A DNA stretch of 26,219 bases, from positions 1 to 26,219 of the forward strand of contig JH720338.1 of the NCBI GenBank assembly GCA_000231825.2, given 5' to 3'. Made by a program: the position numbers and the translations under genes. Positions 1 to 8,879 of the stretch are shown one piece after another. Numbering within the stretch: the first letter of the stretch is position 1; each line of letters starts with the position of its first letter. The notes beneath the pieces were generated by a model that did no database searches, was not told where the DNA came from, and was given only the letters and a program-made list of their open reading frames with translations. The DNA comes from Tetrahymena elliotti 4EA (lineage: Eukaryota; Ciliophora; Oligohymenophorea; Hymenostomatida; Tetrahymenidae).

Positions 1-28
1 CCCCAACCCCAACCCCAACCCCAACCCC
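1..28. repeat. Macronuclear telomere, (CCCCAA)n
   Basis: Four perfect CCCCAA units are followed by a final CCCC, and unique AT-rich sequence starts at position 29. This is the C-rich strand of the Tetrahymena-type telomere read inwards from the chromosome end. It identifies the window as a complete macronuclear chromosome end, and the organism as a ciliate with G4T2 telomeres. Only 28 bases are present, so the assembly probably trimmed the tract. Confidence 0.97.
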
Positions 29-385
29 TTGTTTGAAATTTAATTAAATAAAGAGAAGTTAAAAATTTAATGATTTCTAAAAAATTAAAAATCTTTAATA
101 AATCTAACATAAAAACACTTTAATATCTTTTTATCTCTACCAAGGTAGGAAACGATTTGGTCTTTTAAACACTTAGTCTGATACAATATTGAATCATTAA
201 AATTTGAAAAAATAGACAAATAGAAATTTTTAAAATATACAAAGATTTTGAAATGAATTTGTTTGATTGAGGTGTAATTCAAATAGAATAGATTGATAGA
301 ATAACTTTTGTCAGTAAATGAAGGAAAAAGTAGTGTTTTTACATTATTTAAAAAATACAAATAAATATTAAAGAAGTATTTTGAA
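29..385. other. Subtelomeric spacer with no gene seen
   Basis: This AT-rich stretch lies between the telomere and the stop codon of the first gene. A standard-code open frame on the minus strand runs across it and into the gene, but it is out of frame with the gene and has no recognisable features. I see no repeat family or RNA gene here. It is presumably the 3' untranslated and terminator region of the minus-strand gene. Confidence 0.6.
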
Positions 386-1285
386 TCATTGATGCTTTTA
401 GGATTATTATTATTAGGTTTAGTGCATCTCTTGAAGGGGTACATTAAGTTCTTCTTGGTTAAAGTAGATTCCATCTTAGTTTCTTTATTCCCAATCTAAA
501 GGCTTGAATTCTTCTTTGTTGTATTTATCAAATCTTTTAAGGCAGCAGTAATAGATTAAGTAAATAAGTAAAAGAAGAATAGCTAGAATGATAATTACAG
601 ACCACCACTAATTGACCAATCTTTTAGGGGTTGAGCAAACATTTTAAGGTAATAAAGTCTAAATATCTATGAACCATTCTTACTCGCTAATTTGACTAAG
701 TTTTCTTATTTGAACAAGATTTGTATATTGGCTATTTTAGACTAAAGAAGCTGTATTAGTGATATATATTTTGTTATAAAAATATTATTTTTAATCATCA
801 GAAATAGCATCTTATTACTAATCATGTCCAATACCAGTTACATTTCTACTATTAAATAAGAAATCTAAAGCCTCACTTTCCCAGCCATTGAATACTTGTG
901 TGTTTAAATTAGTACGAGCAAAAACTATTGAATCTGATGGTATCTTTCCATAATTTTTCTCCCATTCCTTAATCAAATCTAGAGTAAATTTAGAGCTTGG
1001 ATTGCTTGTGATTAAAGAAGTCATATCTATGACTTACAAAGGAACAAATATATAGCTTATTTTAAATTTATCATATGGGCTTTGAGTCACAGTTGCTGAA
1101 TTTTAGTTAGGGTTTTAAAGTATTCTCATAGATGTTTTAGGCTCATTATTTAAATATTAAGACTATCCTATCATTTATTTTGTTTTAAATATTTGATAAA
1201 TCTCAAGGAAATTAGCTGCATCATAGACACATGAATCTGCAAATACTTGCCCTATTGCTAGTATAAAAATTGCTATCTTGATCAT
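386..1285 (-). CDS. Membrane protein with partial cyclase-like ectodomain
   Basis: This is a single-exon gene of 299 aa in ciliate code, from the ATG at 1285 to the TGA at 388-386. The start is supported by an immediate hydrophobic signal peptide (MIKIAIFILAIGQVFA). Residues about 80-155 resemble the middle of the cyclase / kynurenine-formamidase-like family: a VPLQVID strand, then WEKNYGKIPSDSIVFARTN, then a V-TGIGHD segment. The family's N-terminal metal-binding HxGTHxD motif is not visible. A later stretch (YNKIYITNTASL) may match the family's C-terminal core. A single membrane helix (WWSVIIILAILLLLIYLIYY, about residues 228-247) precedes a short tail ending in a Gln run. The visible sequence suggests a membrane-anchored ectodomain that has lost catalytic residues. 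The family call is tentative; the membrane topology is firmer. It is the gene nearest the telomere and is divergent to the SLX9-like gene. Confidence 0.7.
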
Positions 1286-2485
1286 TTTAAATTGTTCAAT
1301 ATAATTCAACTGAAATATTTATGAAATCTTCAACTTTTCTACTTGTTAATTTCAAATTTTTTTAATTTATTAAAATAAAGAAGATTTTAACAATAATGTT
1401 AATGAATCATAATTTTTAACAATTATTTATTTTTTACTAGATTTCATTCATAAATAAACAAACAAACATACATACATATATGTATACGCTATGTTAATAT
1501 TTATTTTTTACAATGAAAATATTATTAATTTATCAGTAAACATATTAATAATATTATATAAATCTACTATAAAATTATTGAAACATAATATATTTGTGTT
1601 GTTTATTAATAAATAAACAAACATACAGAATGTACACTATGTTAATATTTACGTTTTACAATGAAAATATTATTAATTTATCAGTAAACATATTAATAAT
1701 ATTCTATAAATCTATTGCTATATAATTATTGATTGATAGGATATTCTTGTAGTTTACAAATAAATAAATAAATAAGCAAGCAAAAAAATATACATGCAAA
1801 CATATGTACACTACACTATGTTAAATATTTATTTTTTACAATGAAAAGATGAATAACTTATCTGTAAACATGTTAATAATATTATATAAATCTACTATAA
1901 AATTATTGAAACATAATATATTTGTGTTGTTTAAAATTAAATAAGCAAAAAAAAACACATACAGAATTCACACTATTTTAAGATTTATTTTTTACTACGA
2001 AAATATTACTAATTTATAAGCAAACATGTTACTAATATTATATAAATCGATTGTTATAAAATTATTGATTGATAGTATGTATATTCATGTAGTTTATAAA
2101 TAAACACACATGTGTGTGCACTATGTTAATATTTATTTTTTATAATGAAAAGATGATTAATTTATCAGTAAACATGTTAGTAATATTCTACAAATCTATC
2201 ACTATTGCTTATTTCATTTATTAATATTGTTAATTTTTAATTATATATTGATAGACTTTGAATTAATAAATAAATAAAATAATTTATGGATATTTGAAAA
2301 GAATAGAAATGCTACTTTGGGGGTATATTGAGTTTACTAATTATTAAGACAAAAATAGGTTATAAAGAATTAGTGATATAATTAAAATTAAATAAATAAG
2401 TATCTTTATTAAAAGCAAACAAAAAAAAAATTAATTAATTAGGTTTTATCAAAGTAGAAATATCAAAAAAGAAAGCTGTTAAAAA
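1286..2485. other. Divergent intergenic region, mostly tandem repeat
   Basis: This region separates two divergently transcribed genes and must hold both promoters. Its central part, about 1440-2230, is the A-B-A-B-B repeat array listed separately. The flanks are AT-rich with poly-A and TAAATAAA runs. I see no coding frame with a plausible protein on either strand. Confidence 0.7.
1440..2230. repeat. Degenerate tandem array with alternating A/B units
   Basis: Five copies of a 150-175 bp unit start near 1490, 1638, 1815, 1972 and 2119, each marked by a CACTATGTTAATATTTATTT-like start followed by TTTTACAATGAAAA and a TTAATTTATCAGTAAACAT-like segment. Units 1 and 3 share a downstream half (CTACTATAAAATTATTGAAA, then TATATTTGTGTTG). 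Units 2 and 4 share a different half (ATTATTGATTGATAG, then TTCTTGTAGTTTA or TTCATGTAGTTTA). Unit 5 is diverged. The array is therefore a duplicated two-unit block of about 325-335 bp. It has no coding potential that I can see. Confidence 0.85.
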
Positions 2486-3359
2486 ATGGGTAAAATTGAA
2501 ATAGAGAGCGATTAGTCTGATAATGAAATCGAAGTCGAAGATCAAAAGCAATCTAAGAAGCAATAGGTTGCTCTTTAGAAAGTGAAGAAATCAAAGATCA
2601 TTCAAAAAGAGAAAGCTAAGAATCAATCATTATAGGAAAGAATGGATACAGAAAAGAAGAATGAAAAAAAATTCAAAGGATTACAAAAATCAACAAATTA
2701 ATAAAAAGTTATCAACAACAATCCAGAATTATTTAAAAAATTCAAAGAAAAAGTAGAAATAAATCCTACCTTAACTCATTTAGTATAGAGCTTCAAAGGA
2801 TAAGATAAGTCTAAAAATGAAGCAAAAACTGTTTAAAAGAAATCAGTATTATCCAGAGGCCAAAGAAAGAGGGCAGAAAACAAAAAGAAAATATTAAAAA
2901 AGAATGTAATTTCATTTAATTTTTATGAAGATTATTTATATTTGAAAATAAAAAAATAGTTGTTTAATGAATATTTGAACAAGACAGTTGAAAATAAAGG
3001 GCAAAGTAAATAAAAATATTTCATTTATTAGACTTATTAACTATATTACTATAAATAGCTGATATTGATTTAGATTCTTTGAAGTTCGATTTAGAAGGAA
3101 TTGAAAAAAATGCAAAAAATCAAAAAATCTAAGAGACAAAATAAGATTAAACAAAAGGTGTTTCAAATAAGAAAAAGCTAAAAACCAGGTAATTTTTCTT
3201 CAAATATTTTCTTTCATGAAATTTTTTTCTTCAAAATGTAGCAACCGTGATATCTAACAAGTTTAGTAAATCTTGTAATTTAAACCTTTCCTTAACAATC
3301 CTTTATAGGCTATGAAAGAACACATTTAAAATACTTTAAAAATGCAAAAGAAATTGTGA
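2486..3359 (+). CDS. SLX9-like ribosome biogenesis protein
   Basis: Four exons, 2486-2905, 2960-3005, 3074-3188 and 3242-3359, are joined by GT...AG introns of 54, 68 and 53 nt to give 232 aa ending at TGA. The frame closes exactly across all three joins. The protein is Lys/Gln-rich and hydrophilic, with no signal peptide or membrane segment. The motif LSRGQRKRAENKKKILKK (about residues 121-138) resembles the basic LSKKEKRK-type segment of the SLX9/FAM207 family. The C-terminus, with FLNNPLQAMKEHIQNTL, resembles that family's conserved ending (F..NPL.AI..HL.NTL). In yeast, Slx9 is a nucleolar factor in small-subunit pre-rRNA processing. A nucleolar role here is inferred from the family match. 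Another basic nucleolar family is possible. The ATG follows an A-rich run, usual for ciliate starts. Confidence 0.65.
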
Positions 3360-4298
3360 AATTAGATAGATAGATAAAATATAATTAATTCAAAAAAGAA
3401 TAAGAATAGATAGATATACTTTAATAATAATAATAATTATAAAATAGTTAAATATATTATTTAATATTTGTGAATTTATATACAAATTTATACATAAAAT
3501 GTTCAATTTTCACTTTAATAACTTTAAACAAATTTTAAATCTTTGTTAAATCATTTGTCTACCATGTTCGAAATGAGCCAATATTTTCTTCAAAATATTC
3601 TGTCAAACCCAAAACTTCAAAATCATATTATCTTGTGATGAAGGATATAATCTAAACTCTGTCAGATTACCTACCTGTATGTTAACAAATGATTTATATA
3701 ACAGATAAATAATATTTAAAAAAAGGAAATAGACAAAAGGTTTTTAAAACAATAGTCAAAATTTTATTTATAAAAATTCATTATTTATGATAATCAGAAA
3801 TAAATACTCTTTGTTCTCCTCTTAAAACTTACCTACTCAGCAAACTATTTTTTTACTTAATATTTTAACAATCTTTTTTAAAACTCACTCTTCATGTGAA
3901 AATACATGAAGCAGTTTTTAAAGGTAAATCAGGTGCATGATTTTGTACATCTTTACTTACACTTTTAAAACAAATGAAAAAACTCTTCAATTAAAGTTCA
4001 TTTAATGAAAGATTAATATATTAAATTTACAGATATGTACTAAAAATTCAGGTTTATTTCGATATTTTTTAAAAAATAAAAATAATTAGAAGTTTAATTC
4101 AATAGGTATAAAAAATTAGATTAAATAGATAAATATGTATTAATGTGAGAACAAAGTTTTTCATTTAATTTTTTATATAAATTAAATTGAAATTAATTGT
4201 AATTTTTAAAACAATAATATAAATAAATTATCTAATCAATTATAATTTTTGGATTATTTAAAATTAAGTAATTTTAGTAGTTTCATTAAAAGCAATCA
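3360..4298. other. Convergent intergenic region
   Basis: This lies between the 3' ends of the SLX9-like gene (plus) and the LRR gene (minus). It is AT-rich, with short (TAA)n and (GATA)n-like runs near 3360-3440. One minus-strand stretch, 3510-3672, could be an old exon or gene remnant and is listed separately. I see no other supported feature. Confidence 0.6.
3510..3672 (-). pseudogene. Possible gene or exon remnant
   Basis: Read on the minus strand in ciliate code, this stretch gives a protein-like sequence starting GNLTEFRLYPSSQDNM. A single internal TGA follows, and then a second open part containing KKILAHFEHGRQMIQQ ends at TGA. It begins just after a CAG/TAG that could be a splice acceptor. 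The amino-acid texture is more gene-like than the surrounding DNA, but there is no start codon and I do not recognise the protein. It may be decayed coding sequence downstream of the LRR gene, or chance. Confidence 0.2.
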
Positions 4299-7200
4299 TC
4301 ACATTAATAAAATAACTAGTCTCTTTACTTTTATTAGTAAATATCTTCTTAATGTCTTTTTGAGTATTTGTTCTAAATTGCTCACACTTTTTAAAAATTA
4401 TAAAAATAAATATTGAATGAAGAAATATTCAAAAAAAAGAGAAAAAAAAGAGTGAAAAAAATATAAAATTTGAATTAAATATGATTCCAAAATGCATAAT
4501 TTAAAATTGAAACACTATTTTACAAGAGAACTAGAGTCAAATTTTAGAGATTAGTGCATTTTGCTAACTCAGATCCTAATTTTTATGCTCCCATTTCACC
4601 AATATTGTTGCCTCTTTTAAAAAATAATTATATTGAATGAACAAATATTTAAAAGAATGAGTAAATCATAAAATTTGAATTAAAACAACAAAAACAAAAA
4701 ATTATTGTATGAGTAAGCCAAACTAACCTAAATTAGTCTAGTCAGTCATACGGTCATAAACTAAAGTCTTATTTATTCTTTCCAAAATGGATAAGAAATA
4801 TTTAAACACCATCCTTACCTAAGGTTAAGAGTCAAAGTTAAGAGATTAGAGCATTTTGTTAACTCAGATCCTAATTTTTATGCTCCTGTATCGCCAATAT
4901 TATTGCCACTTTTATAAAATTAGAAAAATAAATATTAAATAAAGAAATATTTCAAAGAATGAGAAAAGCATAAAAATTTTAATTAAACAACAAATAAAAA
5001 TTATTGTATGAGTCCAAACTAATATCAAGTAAGCCAACTCACATTACTAAATAAGTAGCTCATAAATTTAAGTCTTATTTATTCCAAAATGCATAATTTA
5101 AAATTGAAACACTATTTTACTAGAGGGAAAGAGTCAAATTTTAAAGATTAGAGCATTTTGCTAATTCAGATCCTAATTTTTGTACTCCTATTTCACCAGT
5201 ATTATTGTTACTTTTAAAAAATTAGAAAAATAAATATTGAACAAAGAAATATTTCACATTTAAATGAATGAGAAATTTGAGCTAAATATGGCAACAAGAA
5301 AAGTATAATTAAGCCAACTCAAATTAGTAAATAAGTCGCTCATAAATTGAAGTCTTATTTATTCCAAAATGCATAATTTAAAATTGAAATGCCATTTTTA
5401 CTCAAGGTAAAGAGCCAAAATTTAGAGATTAGAGCATTTTGCTAACTCAGATCCTAATTTAAATGCTCCCATTTCACCAATAGTGTTGCTACTTTTAAAA
5501 AATAGAAAAATAAATATTGAATGAAGAAATATTTAAAAGAATTTGAAAAACATTAAAATTTGAATTTAAAAAACAAATAAAAATTATTGTATGAGTAAGC
5601 CAAACTAATATCAAGTAATCCAACAGAAATTAGTAAAAAAGTAGCTCATAAATTTATTTCATATTGAAACATTTTTCTTACCTAAAGCCAAGAGTCAAAG
5701 CTTTGAGAGAAGAGCATTTTGCTAACTCTGATCCTAATTTTTATGCTCCCATTTCACCAATATTGTTGTCACTTTTAAAATTATAAAAATAAATATTGAA
5801 AAGAATGTGAAAAACATAAAAACTTGAATTAAATATGATAACAAGAAATAAAAATTATTGTTTGGGTCAGCCAAATTATCTCAAGTAAACCAACTTAAAT
5901 AAGTAAATCAGAAACTCATAAATGTAAATCATATTTAATCTTTACAAAACTCATAATTAATATTGAAAGTCTATTTTTACACAAGATTAAGAGTCAAAGT
6001 TTAGAAAGTAGAGCATTTTGCTAACTCTGATCCTAATTTTTATAAACCCATTTCACCAATATTGCTTCCACTTTTAAAAAATTAGTAAAATAAATATTGA
6101 ATCAAGAAATATTTAAAAGAAAGAGAAAAGCATATAAATTTGAATAAAATATGATAAAAACAAATAAAAAATTATTGCATGAGTAAGCCAAATTAATATC
6201 AAGTAGACCAACTCAAATTAGTGCTCATAAATTTAAGTCCTATTTATTCTTTACAAAATGCAAAATTAACATTGAAACACTATTCTTACCCACAGTCAAG
6301 AGTCAAAATTTAAAGAGCATTACATTTTGCTAACTCAGATCCTAATTTTTATGCTCCCATTTCCCCAATATTGTTGCCACTTTTAATAATTTATATTAAA
6401 ATAAATATTGAATAAACAAATATTTAAAAGATTGAGAAAAATATAAAAATTTGAATAAAATGTATCATCAACAAATACAAATTATTGTATGAGTAAGGCA
6501 AATTTATAGTGAAATTTTTTAAGTTGAAAACCTTATTTTATGTTTATCTCTTTCTCATTTTTCAAAAATATTATTTATATATTCATAAAATATAAAATTT
6601 TAGCTTTGATATATAAATTATGAAAAGACAAGATATTTATTGTTTCTTATTCAGAGTGCACATTAAAAAATATATAATAAAATTATGTGATTTATAAGAT
6701 AAAAATTTTTTATTCATAGAGAATTTGGACATTTTTAAAAGGGGTTTCAACTCAAAAAATTCCACAATATATCAATCACTCATAAATTTAAGTCTTATTT
6801 ATTTACTCATTCCAAAATTCATAATTAAAATTGAAACACTATTTTTACTAGAGGGAAAGAGACAAATTTTAGAGATTAGAGCATTTTGCTAACTCAGATC
6901 CTAATTTATATGCTCCCATTTCACCAATATTGTTGTTACTTTTAATTAGAAAAATAAATATTAAAGATGAAATATTTAAATGAATGAGAAAAACATAAAA
7001 AATTTGAATTTAACGTAAGAACAAGAAATAAAAATTATTGTATGAATAAGCCAAACTAATATGAAGTAAACAAACTCAAATTAGTAAATAAATAGCTCAT
7101 AAATTAAAATATTATTTATTTATTACAAAATGCAGAATTAATTAATATTGAAACACTATTCTTACCTAAGGTTCATAGTCAAAGTTTAGAGATTAGAGCA

Positions 7201-7961
7201 TTTTGCTAACTCAGATCCTAATTTATATGTTCCCATTTCAAAAATATTGTTGTTACTTTTAAAAAATTAGAAAAATAATTGAAAGAAGAAATATTTAAAT
7301 GAATGAGAAAAGCATAAAAAATTTGAATTAAATGTAAGAACAAGAAATACAAATTATTGTATGAGTAAGCCAAATAAATACTAAGTAAACCAACTCAAAT
7401 TACTAAATAAGTAGCTCATAAATTTAAGTCTTACTTATTCTTTATAAAATGCATAATTAATATAAAAAGTATATTTTTACGGAAGATGAAGAGTCAAAGT
7501 TTAGAGAGTAGAGTATTTTGCTAACTCAGATCCTAATTTTTATACTCCCATTTCACCAATATTGTTATAACTTTTAAAAAATTATGAGAATAAATATTGA
7601 ATAAAGATATATTTAAAAGAATGAGAAGCCTAAAAATTTGAAATAAATATGAGAGCAACAAATAAAAATTAATATTTGAGTAAACCAACCTAAATTATTC
7701 AGTCAATAATCCATAAATTAAAATGCATAATTAATAATTAAACACTATTTTTAAGTAAGGTTAAAAATCAGCTTATGGAAATTCTTATGTTTTTAAGAAA
7801 AATTAGTAATTTTACCTAAGATCGATATGAAGATTTAAATCAGAATTTAAATTAGAGCTTAGTAACTTTAAATAGATAAGAATTAAAATAAACTTATATC
7901 TTAAAAGAAATTGAAGTACTTCAGTTAGATTGGTAAAACGTTTTATATTTTATATCAACAT
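4299..7961 (-). CDS. Leucine-rich repeat protein, one LRR per exon (12 exons)
   Basis: Twelve exons give 377 aa. Exon 1 is 7961-7816. Ten 90-nt exons follow: 7570-7481, 7255-7166, 6938-6849, 6379-6290, 6070-5981, 5771-5682, 5491-5402, 5210-5121, 4908-4819 and 4613-4524. The last exon is 4386-4299, ending at TGA. Each 90-nt exon encodes one ~30-residue LRR of the ribonuclease-inhibitor-like type, close to NNIGEMGAQKLGSELAKCSN followed by LQxLTLxL. All 11 introns are phase 2, 137-245 nt long except one of 469 nt. They end in a near-constant TTTTAAAAG acceptor. The start ATG follows a poly-A run, and exon 1 already ends in an LxLHIDL strand in the repeat phase. There is no signal peptide, so the protein is probably cytosolic; its partner is unknown. 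No repeat exon carries a stop or frameshift. LRR identity is secure, exact splice sites slightly less so. Confidence 0.85.
4380..7780 (-). repeat. Tandem ~300-bp exon-plus-intron repeat array
   Basis: Ten copies of a 280-317 bp unit, each made of one 90-nt LRR exon and its flanking intron, recur at near-regular spacing. Partial intron-derived copies lie at both ends (near 4390 and 7740). The introns are alike as well as the exons: on the plus strand they share AAATAAATATTGAATGAAGA, an ATTATTGTATGAGTAAGCC segment and TAGCTCATAAATTTAAGTC. About 275 bp of unrelated sequence (6497-6770) interrupts the spacing between the copies at 6290-6379 and 6849-6938. The array explains how the gene grew, by duplication of whole exon-intron units. 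Confidence 0.9.
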
Positions 7962-8879
7962 TTTTTTTTTACAATTTGGAAAGATAAGTTGAATTGATTT
8001 AATGAATATAAATTATGAAAAATTAGATTAATTTTTTCAAACAAAATTTTGCAAAATATAAAAAAAAATAAAACTCATCAAATTTCTCTGTTTAAAATTT
8101 AGATAATAATAAAATAAAATGTTTTGATTGTTCAATAAGATTTATAAAATTAGGTATTTGAATAACTTAAAAAAGAAATTTCTTTAAATCAATTAAAAAT
8201 TACTTGAAAAAAACAATGAAAGTTAACATCTGAAGAAGTATCCTGTATTTTTTAAAGGAAAGATAGAGAACAGATTTGTTTGCAACAATTATAATAATCA
8301 AAGATTGCTATTAAGGGAGGGGAGGGAGGGTTCATAAAAAATGTTTTTTTAGATTTTCAAAAAATTCAACTATTATTGTGAAAAATATCAGTGTATGCAC
8401 ATTGTATAAGTTAGAAATTATAACCCTGTTTTAATATAATAAAATGTATTTTTGATTATAATTCAATCAAGAAATATTTGATTTATTTTGTATAAATCCT
8501 ACAAATGATGAGAAAGATATATAAATAAGACAAAGAAAGTTACAATAATTTTTTATTTGCCAAATTTTGCAATTTATTTATCTAAAATGTTTGTTTTATT
8601 CTTATTAATATGAAAAATTAGTTGATTTTTTATGGAAAATTTATTATTTTTTGATAGTTTGTAAATAGATTTAAAAATGGTTATTAACTCATATTGAAAT
8701 ATTTTATTTGATAGTGATTTATTATCATTAACAATTAAATTTTTAATTTAGATGATTTATCAGTTATTTTGGAAAACTGGTTAACTATTTATTTATTTTT
8801 TGGAAGATAATTCAAAAATTTCTTAAGTAATTTGTTTTTAGAAGATATATTTATTATTAAATTTAGACTTTTTAATTGT
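7962..8879. other. Intergenic region upstream of the LRR gene
   Basis: It lies between the LRR gene start and the 3' end of the CENP-C-like gene, both on the minus strand, so it should hold the LRR promoter. It is very AT-rich with poly-T runs. The one striking element is a G-rich tract at 8315-8330, listed separately. I see no plausible coding frame. Confidence 0.6.
8315..8330 (+). other. Predicted G-quadruplex tract
   Basis: GGGAGGGGAGGGAGGG gives four G-runs separated by single adenines, which meets the usual rule for a stable parallel G-quadruplex. Apart from the telomere it is the most GC-rich run I noticed in a window of very high AT content. It sits about 354 bp upstream of the LRR start codon, with the G-rich strand opposite the LRR coding strand. 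Function is unknown. A protein-binding site, a promoter element or a replication feature are all possible. Confidence 0.7.

Noticed and set aside
85..474. 129-aa standard-code open frame on the minus strand.
   Set aside because: It overlaps the membrane-protein gene in a different frame, and the ciliate-code gene there has a signal peptide, a membrane segment and a proper TGA stop. The frame is a shadow.
7681..7695. Resemblance to the Tetrahymena chromosome breakage sequence (TAAACCAACCT start).
   Set aside because: Only the first 11 of 15 bases fit. The site is a variant of a segment present in the other LRR introns, and a functional site would have been cut in the macronucleus.
4380..7780. 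Array of structured noncoding RNAs, suggested by the GAGCAT...ATGCTC inverted pairs in each unit.
   Set aside because: The opposite strand of each unit encodes an intact LRR in a constant frame, which explains the conservation better than a stem-loop.
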